Under the pieces are notes generated by a model. It saw only the letters and a program-made list of their open reading frames with translations, did not search any database and was not told the DNA's origin. Shown here piece by piece: positions 1-7,781 of a DNA stretch of 64,000 nucleotides. Where the stretch lies: contig NZ_JWIC01000010.1 of the NCBI RefSeq assembly GCF_000814765.1, forward strand, positions 692,001 through 756,000, in the 5' to 3' direction. Source of the stretch: Pseudoalteromonas luteoviolacea (lineage in GTDB: Bacteria > Pseudomonadota > Gammaproteobacteria > Enterobacterales > Alteromonadaceae). Positions within the stretch are counted from its first letter, which is position 1; every line of letters begins with the position of its first letter. A program made the translations under genes and the position numbers.

Positions 1-888
1 TTAGAACAAGGTGCGATGCAGCCAACCCCTAAGCACTTTAATTTAAATGACATTATCAAACCGTTGGTGAATGAATACGTACTGCTTTGCCAAGATAAAG
101 GACTCACACTTAAAGTGCGTAATACGGATCACACAGTGCACAGCGACATAACATACCTTCGTCGTGTCATTCAAAACCTCGTTTCTAATGCCGTAAAATA
201 TACTGACACAGGCACGGTGCTCATAGCATGTCGCAAGCGCGCACATAGTCTGCGTATTGAAGTATGGGATACTGGCCCGGGGATCTCCCCTCGTGAGCAA
301 GAGAAAATTTTCAATGATTTTTACCGAATAGAAGCTGGCGATAACCGCGGCGTGGGATTGGGCCTCGGCGTAGTCAAGCGTCTGTGTGATTTAATGAGTA
401 TTCCACTGAACATGCATTCACAGATCTCTGCAGGCAGTCGTTTTTTTATTGAGGTTCCCTTGGGTGAACCACAGCAAATACAAACGGATAAGAGTGTCAC
501 GCCATCAAGAAGTAAACGCGATTTATCAGTCATTGCAATAGACGATGATCCAAATAACTTAGCGGCTATGTCTAGCCTATTGAATAAATGGCAGCTTCAA
601 CATTTATTATTTTCTCAGGTCGATGAGGTAATCACACATGCTCAAAGTCATCCTGCGCCGGATATTTTATTGGTGGATTATCAGCTAGGTACGGATTGCG
701 ATGGTGTGATGTTGATACAAAAACTGAGAGCGATCTGGCGTCATGACATTCCGGCAGTTTTGATAACCGCAGTACGAGAAAACGCTTTAAAGTCACAGGT
801 AAAAGCACAGCAAATTCATTACCTAACTAAGCCCTTAAAACCAGCGAAACTCAAAGCCTTGTTGAATCACTCTCAAGGTGTTAGCTAA
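1..888 (+). CDS. Hybrid sensor histidine kinase/response regulator, C-terminal part
   Basis: The frame is open at the left edge, so only the last 295 or so residues are seen. It holds the ATP-binding half of a histidine kinase followed by a receiver domain. Counting from the first visible Met (base 16), the N box is NLVSNAVKYT (54-63), the G1 box DTGPGIS (85-91) and the G2 box GVGLGLG (112-118). The receiver starts near residue 170 with the acidic cluster IDDDPN; the likely phosphoacceptor is Asp221 in LLVDYQ and the conserved Lys is in YLTKPLK (272). The sensor and phospho-His region lie outside the window, so the stimulus is unknown. The stop overlaps the stop of the convergent cyclase gene by three bases. 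The hybrid kinase identity is secure; any specific orthology is not claimed. Confidence 0.9.
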   Translation, partial: LEQGAMQPTPKHFNLNDIIKPLVNEYVLLCQDKGLTLKVRNTDHTVHSDITYLRRVIQNLVSNAVKYTDTGTVLIACRKRAHSLRIEVWDTGPGISPREQEKIFNDFYRIEAGDNRGVGLGLGVVKRLCDLMSIPLNMHSQISAGSRFFIEVPLGEPQQIQTDKSVTPSRSKRDLSVIAIDDDPNNLAAMSSLLNKWQLQHLLFSQVDEVITHAQSHPAPDILLVDYQLGTDCDGVMLIQKLRAIWRHDIPAVLITAVRENALKSQVKAQQIHYLTKPLKPAKLKALLNHSQGVS

Positions 889-1976
889 AGTGCCAACTTA
901 ATTTGGTCGCGACCTGCCGCTTTAGCTTGATAAACGGCTTGATCTGCGGCCTTTAAAGATTGACTAAACGGCATATTCAGGTTGACACTCGCCACACCAA
1001 TACTCACGGTAAAGTGGATAATTTCGTCTTCATACTCTACCGCTAATGCAGCTGCTTTCTCTTTCAGACGCTGCGCCACATTCATGGCTAACGACACCTC
1101 AGTCTCTGGGAGCAAAATAATAAACTCTTCCCCACCTAAACGGCACACGCAGTCCTCTGTGCGCACCAACGTGTGACAGCAAGCCGCAAATTGCTTCAAT
1201 ACTTCATCACCACCATCATGGCCGTATTTATCATTGATGGATTTAAACCGGTCTAAGTCAATCATCAATAAACTTAATGGTCTATCCGCTCGTTGGTGAC
1301 GACTCATCTCGCTTCTTGCGTAATCCATCAAATAGCGACGATTCTTAAGTCCAGTTAGGACATCTTGAAATGCCATTTCAGTCAGCTTTTGCTGCATTTG
1401 CCACAACTCATGCACGAGCAGACGTCGACTGCAACAATCAGCAATCAGCTCTGCAGCCACAACTTCCCATTGCAGCCACTCTCTCGGTTCGAAGCGCCCT
1501 TCACAACACACAACGCCAATCGCTAACCCATTTTGAAAAATCGCTGTATCCAATAATGCGCAGATCTGCTGGGGGACTAAATATCCCTCTGTGAATTCGC
1601 TGGTTCTGGCATCTGTCATCGCATCACTGGCAGAAATAGTTTCACCGTTGACAATTGCACGGAAATAATTTGGGTAATCTTGTACTTTTAGCTCAGGTAA
1701 CGGGCCAGTGATCAGGCCACTCCAATCTGTATTGGCAAAATTAATAAGCTTGCCAGGTGTAGAAGCATCGTCAAACAGCCACACTGATACACGGCTTACA
1801 TTTAACAACGCCTTGGCTTCAAATAATATGTCGGATAAAAACTGCTGATGGCCAACAGAAACGTCAACCTCTTTTGATAAGACCCTTCTTAGCCTCTGTG
1901 TTACATGTGTTAGTTCATTATGCCTATTATTCGGCATATCCCCTTCATACTCTTTCACATCAACAGCCAATGTCAT
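885..1976 (-). CDS. GAF-GGDEF diguanylate cyclase
   Basis: Soluble 363-aa protein predicted to make cyclic di-GMP from two GTP. The N-terminal half (about residues 25-180) looks like a GAF sensor domain; no membrane segment is seen. The C-terminal half is a GGDEF domain opening with DVLTGLKNRR. The active-site motif is GGEEF inside CRLGGEEFIILLPE, an accepted active variant. Five residues before it is RTED, which fits the RxxD inhibitory I-site, so product feedback is likely. The longest frame starts with GTG at 1979; ATG at 1976 is chosen. A later ATG at 1937 follows an AAGGGG stretch but only two bases away, too close for a good ribosome site. It is tail-to-tail with the hybrid kinase. The ligand of the GAF domain cannot be read from sequence. 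Confidence 0.92.
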   Translation of the reverse strand: MTLAVDVKEYEGDMPNNRHNELTHVTQRLRRVLSKEVDVSVGHQQFLSDILFEAKALLNVSRVSVWLFDDASTPGKLINFANTDWSGLITGPLPELKVQDYPNYFRAIVNGETISASDAMTDARTSEFTEGYLVPQQICALLDTAIFQNGLAIGVVCCEGRFEPREWLQWEVVAAELIADCCSRRLLVHELWQMQQKLTEMAFQDVLTGLKNRRYLMDYARSEMSRHQRADRPLSLLMIDLDRFKSINDKYGHDGGDEVLKQFAACCHTLVRTEDCVCRLGGEEFIILLPETEVSLAMNVAQRLKEKAAALAVEYEDEIIHFTVSIGVASVNLNMPFSQSLKAADQAVYQAKAAGRDQIKLAL

Positions 1977-2154
1977 CACCCAAATACATCTAGTTTATAC
2001 ACCCATTAACCTATTTTAGGTCACTTGTCATCATATGTAGCCTGGACTCCATCGACTCCAACTTGGGTTAACCACTCACTCGCTATTCAATGCCAGTATA
2101 ACCGTTGGCTACTTTCACTATTAATAATACGCCGATAAGATAAAAAAGCACTCT

Positions 2155-2295
2155 CTATTTATCCCAATTAGGGGACTCATTCAGAGATAAAATATTATAA
2201 TTTGATCTGGCATATTTATTATGCTGCTGTTGGGCAAGCGTTAATGCCTTATACACCTTCGCCTTTCTATGTAGATTCAGACGGTTATTACCCAT
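2155..2295 (-). CDS. Possible 46-aa small protein
   Basis: A short ATG-initiated frame in the gap beyond the panP terminator. The product is hydrophilic and basic at its N-terminus (begins MGNNRLNLHRKAKVYK, ends NESPNWDK). Its composition looks protein-like, but there is no Shine-Dalgarno sequence: the ATG follows an AT-rich stretch directly after the terminator T-run. No family recognised. It could be a chance frame. The rest of the 1980-2327 gap shows nothing I can interpret. Confidence 0.2.
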   Translation of the reverse strand: MGNNRLNLHRKAKVYKALTLAQQQHNKYARSNYNILSLNESPNWDK

Positions 2296-2301
2296 CTAAA
2301 T

Positions 2302-2323
2302 AAAAAAGGAGCCAGTTGGCTCC
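2302..2323 (-). terminator. Rho-independent terminator of panP
   Basis: GGAGCC-AGTT-GGCTCC stem (2308-2323). Read on the minus strand it is followed by a run of six T (complement of 2302-2307), just after the panP stop. Confidence 0.85.
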
Positions 2324-2327
2324 TTGT

Positions 2328-3959
2328 TTATTTAGATAGATATTTACTCAAATACTTTTTCAGAACAGGGTCATGCTGGGCCATGTCTCTTTGCTCTTCC
2401 AAAATATCATTCAGCATTTGATAAGACGTCAAAGGGTTTGCCAAAACAACCCGAAACACAACGGTCGGTTGATTATCATATTGCTTTGGTGTCAAACGCG
2501 TCCTTGATACAAAAGAGCGACCTGTTTCACGCTGCCGCTTTTGCATACTGGCTGTGAGGCGGTTTAATGCAGCATAAATATCCAGTTTCTCTTGCTCATC
2601 CGCGACTTGTAAAGCTTGTTTCACTTCTCTAGGCACATAACGATACGTTAGTAGACATAACTCAGGCTGAGAGATGAGCTCAAAATCATCTTGCTCAGAA
2701 ATCAAATGTGCAAAATAATGGGCTTTTTCAATACTGTGGTCAATCAGCATTTCATAGCCTTTGCGACCAATTACTTGTAAACATGCATGCACTAACATCG
2801 CCATACCTGGGCGACTGCCTTCAAGTGTATGACTGCCTAAATCTTTCGACCCTTTACGCAATATATATTCAGCATGATGCTCTATCACATCTGTCGCGGT
2901 AGGGTCTTTAAACAACACGATACCTGCACCCATTGGCACATACATTTGCTTGTGTGCATCAATGGTCACTGAGTCTGCTTTTTCAATCCCTGATAGAAGA
3001 TGTCTATATGTATTAGACAGCAATGTCGCACCACCCCAAGCTGCATCAACATGAAAGTGACAACCAAGCTCTTTACACAAGTCAGCCATATCATTTAAAG
3101 GATCAATACTACCGGTCTCAGTTGTGCCTGCGACACCCACAATCGCCATCACCTTAATCCCTTTGGCCTCAAGCTCAAGTGCGGTCTCACGCATGGCATG
3201 CATATCAACCTTATTGTCTTGGTTGGTGCGAACTGCGATGAAATTATCACGCCCAATACCGAGTACATCGGCTGCTTTGCCTAGAGAGTAATGACCCCGC
3301 TCTGATACCAGTACAGCTAACCCTTTATAACCATAATGCATCATTGCCGCAAACATGCCCTGAGAAGAAATTCCCTTAAAATCACCTTCTGGTTTCAGTA
3401 AGCGATTTCGTGCTATCCATAATGCGGTAATGTTGGCAATGGTACCACCAGAACAAAACGCACCGAGCGCATTCTTAGCGCTGTGCATCCACTTTTGATA
3501 AAAGCTTTCATCTTGTCCATATGTCAAATGGTGCATCATGCCCAAAACTTGACGTTCAAGTGGTGTAAATGCTTTCGACGTTTCAATTTTTACCAAGTTT
3601 TGGTTTAGCCCAACCATAAGCTTAGATAGCGGCAACAAAAAGTGCGGCAATGCCGATGTCATATGACCAATAAAGCTTGGCGACGCGGTATGAACTGAAT
3701 GTGCGACTAATTGCTCCATTATATCCTGAGCATAGTCAGACACGAACGTTGGCTCTTCAGGGATCGCTGCCGACTGAAAATCTTTCTCTATCTCATGTAG
3801 GGGTTTTTCAATCGCTGCAATATTTTCGTTCAAAAAACCCGCTAGATTATGAGAGATCTCTTGTTCAATTTTACTGAGTGTAGAGCCAGGAGCTTCCGGT
3901 ACGGTAAATATTCGCATCAAGCTTTCTTCAGAAGCGACTGCACAACGCTTTGGACCCAT
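2328..3959 (-). CDS. panP: PLP-dependent aspartate 1-decarboxylase (PanP type)
   Basis: Fold-type I PLP decarboxylase of the glutamate/diaminobutyrate decarboxylase superfamily, 543 aa. It matches the PanP group, which decarboxylates aspartate to beta-alanine for pantothenate and CoA synthesis in vibrios and relatives that lack classical PanD. Visible: FCSGGTIANITALW (substrate/PLP loop, about 168-181), HVDAAWGG (Asp305, pairs with the pyridine nitrogen) and TIDAHKQMYVPMG with the PLP Lys at 337. The longest frame begins TTG at 3971, but that TTG is part of the run TTGGGA, which reads as the ribosome site for the ATG at 3959; the ATG start also fits the family N-terminus. Single gene with its own terminator. 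Whether a panD also exists in this genome cannot be told. Substrate is inferred from the subfamily. Confidence 0.88.
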   Translation of the reverse strand: MGPKRCAVASEESLMRIFTVPEAPGSTLSKIEQEISHNLAGFLNENIAAIEKPLHEIEKDFQSAAIPEEPTFVSDYAQDIMEQLVAHSVHTASPSFIGHMTSALPHFLLPLSKLMVGLNQNLVKIETSKAFTPLERQVLGMMHHLTYGQDESFYQKWMHSAKNALGAFCSGGTIANITALWIARNRLLKPEGDFKGISSQGMFAAMMHYGYKGLAVLVSERGHYSLGKAADVLGIGRDNFIAVRTNQDNKVDMHAMRETALELEAKGIKVMAIVGVAGTTETGSIDPLNDMADLCKELGCHFHVDAAWGGATLLSNTYRHLLSGIEKADSVTIDAHKQMYVPMGAGIVLFKDPTATDVIEHHAEYILRKGSKDLGSHTLEGSRPGMAMLVHACLQVIGRKGYEMLIDHSIEKAHYFAHLISEQDDFELISQPELCLLTYRYVPREVKQALQVADEQEKLDIYAALNRLTASMQKRQRETGRSFVSRTRLTPKQYDNQPTVVFRVVLANPLTSYQMLNDILEEQRDMAQHDPVLKKYLSKYLSK

Positions 3960-4142
3960 TGTTATTCCCAATCACAAATAGAGTAGATAAGTGCTGATGC
4001 GCTGACATCTAGCCTAACAGACACATCTACCTTACTAATTTATTACGAAATCACTAACTCTACTTTAAAGTTGCCAGAAAGTCTTTAAATGCGGTGTAAA
4101 AAAATAAGCTGGTCCGCTATTTTCTCCATAAACCGCCGAAAT

Positions 4143-4199
4143 AAAAGTTTTTCGGAACAAAAAACACGCGCAGTTTACTAAAAACTTTGTAAACTCTGC
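4143..4199 (+). promoter_or_regulatory. Alternative hairpins in the leader of the degenerate GGDEF/EAL gene
   Basis: GCAGTTTAC (4170-4178) can pair with GTAAACTCTGC (4189-4199, one bulged base), loop TAAAAACTTT. That loop is itself complementary to AAAAGTTTTT at 4143-4152, so two mutually exclusive foldings exist about 60 bases before the start codon at 4257. Function is not known; chance is possible in such AT-rich sequence. Confidence 0.3.
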
Positions 4200-4256
4200 A
4201 TCAAAGATATAAAATTTGTAATATTATTTAACGAATAAGCAATCGGAACTGCAATA

Positions 4257-6158
4257 ATGAATAAATGGAATTTTGCTCACCGCACCCTGTCCTTAACATG
4301 GGTGCTCGTTGGTTTTCTCACCTTTGTGATATCCCTCGCAGGCTATGTGTACTACACATACCAAAGCAGTAAAGCGGTCATCATGGATGACATTGATAAT
4401 AAGCTGCGCATCGCTGCTCACAGCGCAAATTTATTCGTCGGACCAGCTTATCACGACAGCTTAACAGATTTATCAACACAAGAATTTAAGGCTCGAAGCG
4501 AACAACTCACTAAGTTGGCGCAATCAGTGGGGGTCGAATACATATATGCAATGATTTACGACTCTCCACATGTGCGTTTTACCGCCTCAAGCTATACCAT
4601 TGAAGATGTTGCCAAAGGTCATTTAACTCAATTCAAAGATATATATGAAGAAGCGACAACCAGCAACAAGGGGGCTTTTCGTTCAACTACTGAAGTATTT
4701 GAGATATCTACAGATAAATGGGGACATTTTAAAACCATTTTCGTCCCACATATTACACCTAATGGTCAAATTTACCTAACAGGCGCGGATATCACGATTT
4801 CTCACATAGAAAGCCAATTGCAGGATAACGTTACCCAAGCAGTCCTATCTGCGAGCTTTTTCTTTTGTATCGCTTTGCTGGTTGCGGGAACCTATATACT
4901 CGTTTATCGCCGCACACTGACGACCGATGCACGTACAGGATTTGCAAATCGCTTAGCCTTGGAACAAGACTTAGCCAATGCGAAAAGAGCACACTTAAGC
5001 CTTGCGATTATTTCAATTTGCGAGTTAGAAGAGATTATCAGTTTTTACGGTGCTGGCGTTGGCGATAAAGTCATTCAAAACGTGATGCGCTATTTCCAAA
5101 ACTTAACAACGCCTTTTAAAGTCTATCGATTGGCCACCTCTAAATTAGTTTTATTGTGTGACACGCCCAATGGAGAACACTACCTCAACAACTTAATCTC
5201 TGAGTTCCCCTTTTCAAGACCTATTCTCAATGAACCCCTGTTGTATATTCAACTCAAAGCTGGCATTGCCCGCGGCAATAAAGGCTTATTACTTGAAAAT
5301 GCCTTTATCGCCTGTCGACAGGCGCAACAACTGCATCAAACAACGTATATTTATGGACAGCAAACACAAAAAACTAAACTGCTTCAGGAGTCTAATTTAG
5401 CCATCGCAAAGACTGTGCAAAGCGCCTTTGACCAACATAGGATCATTCCTTACTTCACGCCAAGAGCCAGTATTAAAGAACAAAAGGTTGTGCAATATCA
5501 CTGTGCCCCAAGGGTGCTGACTGAACAGGGCGTAATATTAAAATCACAAGCATTTGGAGAAGTAATCAAGCATTCGCGACTTAACTCGCAATTGACAAAA
5601 CAAATGCTCGAACTGTGTGTGGCGCAGTTTAGAAAAACAAATGTTGCTTGGAGCCTAGCACTCACCCCGCAAGATTTGCGAGACCCGCAAATGATGGAAT
5701 GTATTACCCAAGCTATCAATCGTTACCCGCAACCAAACCTCATCACGTTCGAGTTAGATGAACAAGCGCTGATAAGTCAGTTTAATGATATGACCGCAAT
5801 TATCAGTATACTCCGCGCTAAAGGTGTTAACATTTTAGTTAATTCGCGTAATAGCGGTCTGCTTACCATTAGTCGCGTGCTAAAAATGTCCATTAACGCA
5901 GTTAAATTAGATGAAAAACTCATAGAGCAGTTGGCAGATAACCCTCAGGTTAAAGGGCTTATTAAGCACATTGGTGAGCAGTGTAAAAACAGTCAAATCG
6001 CATTAATTGTGTCAGGAATTAAGTGCAAAGCGCAGCTAGAGCAGTTAGCCGATACACACATCACTTTATTTGAAGGGGATTACATTGGCGCCGCAGCGCC
6101 ACATATCAAGGAAAGCTCCACACGTACTATGCTTAATGAAACACCACAGGCACTTTAA
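4257..6158 (+). CDS. Membrane sensor with degenerate GGDEF and EAL domains
   Basis: 633-aa inner-membrane protein. TM1 about 12-33, a periplasmic sensor region (about 35-190), TM2 about 194-217, then a GGDEF-like and an EAL-like domain. Both catalytic sites are lost. Where GGDEF should stand the sequence is RLATSKLVLL (near residue 298). In the EAL part, the EAL position reads HCAPRVL, the DDFG position reads NSRNSG, the AEGVE position reads VSGIKC and the final QGY position reads EGDYIG. Only the lone Glu in FELDE and the Lys in VKLDE survive. Known degenerate GGDEF/EAL proteins act as receptors or protein-interaction platforms; that is the likely role here, by inference. Single gene; its stop overlaps that of the convergent TrmB paralog by four bases. 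The start ATG follows a long leader with possible alternative hairpins. Confidence 0.88.
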   Translation: MNKWNFAHRTLSLTWVLVGFLTFVISLAGYVYYTYQSSKAVIMDDIDNKLRIAAHSANLFVGPAYHDSLTDLSTQEFKARSEQLTKLAQSVGVEYIYAMIYDSPHVRFTASSYTIEDVAKGHLTQFKDIYEEATTSNKGAFRSTTEVFEISTDKWGHFKTIFVPHITPNGQIYLTGADITISHIESQLQDNVTQAVLSASFFFCIALLVAGTYILVYRRTLTTDARTGFANRLALEQDLANAKRAHLSLAIISICELEEIISFYGAGVGDKVIQNVMRYFQNLTTPFKVYRLATSKLVLLCDTPNGEHYLNNLISEFPFSRPILNEPLLYIQLKAGIARGNKGLLLENAFIACRQAQQLHQTTYIYGQQTQKTKLLQESNLAIAKTVQSAFDQHRIIPYFTPRASIKEQKVVQYHCAPRVLTEQGVILKSQAFGEVIKHSRLNSQLTKQMLELCVAQFRKTNVAWSLALTPQDLRDPQMMECITQAINRYPQPNLITFELDEQALISQFNDMTAIISILRAKGVNILVNSRNSGLLTISRVLKMSINAVKLDEKLIEQLADNPQVKGLIKHIGEQCKNSQIALIVSGIKCKAQLEQLADTHITLFEGDYIGAAAPHIKESSTRTMLNETPQAL

Positions 6159-6829
6159 GCGTACGGTAAAGTGACTACTAAGCGAGTACTGGCTTGGCCA
6201 CTTGCCCAGTACTTGCGTTCAAATGGCGTGATAGCCTGTTCACTTTCATATGCTTCACAATCAGCTCTAACACCTGCTAACTGCAAAGCCCTAGAAAACT
6301 CTTCAACATACGTCGACCAATTACTTCGTACTTCTAACACACCGCCCAGTTTGACAATAAATGGAAATACTGCCGCGCCATGCCAGCGCCTTTGAATATG
6401 CTTTGCTTTTGGCCATGGATTTGGATATAGCAAATAATGATGACTTGGCTGCCAATTCGCTTGATAGGCTAATCGCCAGAAGTCATTAAGATCAGCCTGC
6501 ACCAAAATATACTGACCATGCTCATCTTGCTTATATTCTACGTCATGTTTATCAAGTCTATGGGATGACTTATCGATACCAATTACTAGGGCATCAGGGT
6601 GACGCTGTGCCAAGTTTGCAGTACTTTCCCCCACGCCGCAGCAAGAGTCTAATACAATCGGGCCTGAGAAAGCCTGAACTTTCTCGTTTACCTCATTAAA
6701 TGCTCGTAATGTGTGTTCAGCAATGGGCTTTTTGAACTCTGCATTGAGGTGTTTTAGCACTATGTCATCTAGCTTTTCATGCAAGCCATTCTGGTTTGTG
6801 GTGATACTCCGAGAGTTTGCGTCGGCCAT
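6155..6829 (-). CDS. TrmB-like SAM-dependent methyltransferase (paralog)
   Basis: 224-aa class I methyltransferase related to tRNA (guanine46-N7)-methyltransferase. The SAM-binding glycine loop reads DSCCGVGES, followed by the acidic ribose-binding IGIDKS. The family substrate motif PDPWHKKRH appears as YPNPWPKAKHIQRR, with the Asp of DPW changed to Asn. A canonical TrmB is encoded at 36.8 kb, so this is a second, divergent copy and may methylate another substrate. ATG at 6829 is chosen over the TTG at 6841 that opens the longest frame. It is tail-to-tail with the degenerate GGDEF/EAL gene. Membership of the TrmB family is well supported; the exact substrate is not. Confidence 0.8.
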   Translation of the reverse strand: MADANSRSITTNQNGLHEKLDDIVLKHLNAEFKKPIAEHTLRAFNEVNEKVQAFSGPIVLDSCCGVGESTANLAQRHPDALVIGIDKSSHRLDKHDVEYKQDEHGQYILVQADLNDFWRLAYQANWQPSHHYLLYPNPWPKAKHIQRRWHGAAVFPFIVKLGGVLEVRSNWSTYVEEFSRALQLAGVRADCEAYESEQAITPFERKYWASGQASTRLVVTLPYA

Positions 6830-6969
6830 ATTACTCGTCAAATTACTTTTGAATGGAGCAATTTTAAAAGCTTGTAGAGCAAAGTAAATAGTAAAAGATA
6901 AAAAGCCTTAGCAGGTGAACAACCTTGAATACGACTTAGATACTGTGCAAAAGGTGCGTAGTGTTATCA

Positions 6970-7005
6970 TTAACACAAAAAAGCCGACAAACAGCGTTTG
7001 TCGGC
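6970..7005 (-). terminator. Strong terminator of the small-peptide/RNA transcript
   Basis: AGCCGACAAAC (6981-6991) pairs with GTTTGTCGGCT, and on the minus strand the stem is followed by six T. It closes a minus-strand transcription unit that starts near 7383 and contains no intact long gene. Confidence 0.85.
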
Positions 7006-7115
7006 TCGATACAACTAGGTGGGGAAGCCATCACAAAGTCCGGTAAATCCGCTCTTTGTGCGTCAGCCTAGCTATCTCATCATTGCCAATTGGATTCTAC
7101 TCAATATATGGCAAT
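6981..7115 (-). ncRNA. Putative structured RNA upstream of the 6970-7005 terminator
   Basis: Three nested or consecutive stems precede the terminator. ATTGCCA (7082-7088) pairs with TGGCAAT (7109-7115). CTAGG (7014-7018) pairs with CCTAG (7067-7071) and encloses CACAAAG (7032-7038)/CTTTGTG (7054-7060), which has an inner CGG/CCG stem (7041-7043 with 7049-7051). With the terminator this gives a compact RNA-like 3' domain. It may be the 3' UTR of the frameshifted peptide gene, a processed small RNA, or a dual-function RNA. No known RNA family was recognised. Confidence 0.4.
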
Positions 7116-7167
7116 TCGTGTCTATCTGTGTACGGTCATAGATCGCCACAAATATAAGGACCAGCGT

Positions 7168-7297
7168 TTAAGTTTTGACAGTGAACGCCGCCTGTAAATC
7201 AACGGTACCACCAGCAACGGGAACAGTCTGTTCAAAAGCAACACTCTTAGTATTTAGAGATAAAGACGTCACGTTTTTTATTGATTTTAAGTTTCAT
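7168..7297 (-). pseudogene. Frameshifted double-glycine leader peptide gene
   Basis: An ATG at 7297 has a strong ribosome site (AAGGA, seven bases away) and a matching promoter (7390-7418). The frame begins MKLKINKK and stops after 16 codons at 7247. In the +1 frame the reading continues without a stop from 7275 to 7168: NVTSLSLNTKS, then VAFEQTVPVAGG, then TVDLQAAFTVKT. Removing one A from the run of six at the junction would give one 42-aa peptide with a Lys-rich N-terminus, a VAGG double-glycine motif and a 12-residue C-terminal core. This layout resembles precursors of peptide natural products (RiPPs) or bacteriocins; that is inference. The frameshift may be a real mutation or a homopolymer sequencing error. 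No modifying enzyme or peptide exporter is adjacent. Confidence 0.55.
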
Positions 7298-7389
7298 AAC
7301 TTTCCTTTTTAAAACTCAAAAATGTACACATAATAGGTAAACCGTGAAAATATCAAAAAAACACACTGACCCTAAAAAAATTTAAAAAA

Positions 7390-7418
7390 ATTATCCAGCA
7401 CGCAACTTGAGCGCTCAA
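7390..7418 (-). promoter_or_regulatory. Sigma-70 promoter with palindrome over the -35 box
   Basis: On the minus strand TTGAGC, a 17-base spacer and GATAAT. The -35 box lies within the perfect palindrome TTGAGCGCTCAA (7407-7418), a possible operator. Predicted start of transcription is near 7383, giving a leader of about 85 bases before the peptide ATG. Confidence 0.6.
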
Positions 7419-7734
7419 AGTGCACTCATAAATACTGAATAATATACAATCCAAACTATGGGAACAATGTGAGAAATCCATCTAAAAAAGTGATAGATAA
7501 TATTACTAATCAGATAGTTAAAAAGCTAACTCGGAGAATAAACTTCTGTGGTAACCAGCCGTTTTGCCAGTGACCGTGCCATCATCGACAATACTTAACT
7601 GCATAACCGTTATTCTAAAATCAATAAAACACAGTAATATCATGATATAGCCTAGCCATAAAAGCTGTTGTAGAGCACTTATTGGCACAGTAAAGCAGAG
7701 TGAAAGCCACATGCACGAGTGGCATGTGATAGAT

Positions 7735-7771
7735 GAAAAAGTAGAGCACAGCCCTATTTTGGACTGTGCCC
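7735..7771 (-). terminator. Terminator of the mpl-ubiX-yadG-yadH operon
   Basis: GAGCACAGCC (7744-7753) pairs with GGACTGTGCCC (7761-7771) with small mismatches. On the minus strand the stem is followed by a T-rich run (complement of 7735-7740), ten bases after the yadH stop. The remainder of the 7298-7734 gap holds only the upstream promoter and AT-rich sequence. Confidence 0.65.
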
Positions 7772-7781
7772 TAGAGATAAC

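Noticed and set aside
2131..2138. GCCGATAA, a perfect sigma-28 -10 box
   Set aside because: No -35 element at the right distance and no plus-strand gene downstream.
6981..7080. c-di-GMP (GEMM) riboswitch
   Set aside because: A GACGCA-like stretch occurs on the minus strand, but the conserved GEMM core and its tetraloop-receptor pattern are missing and it lies downstream, not upstream, of a gene.
7268..7282. Programmed frameshifting at the A6C run of the small peptide gene
   Set aside because: The shift needed is +1 (or -2). The A6C run fits the -1 slippery heptamer only in a different phase, so mutation or sequencing error is more likely.
7518..7712. 64-aa minus-strand ORF with hydrophobic start
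   Set aside because: It begins just past the yadH terminator, has no ribosome site, and its second half does not look like a known or coherent protein; probably a chance frame.
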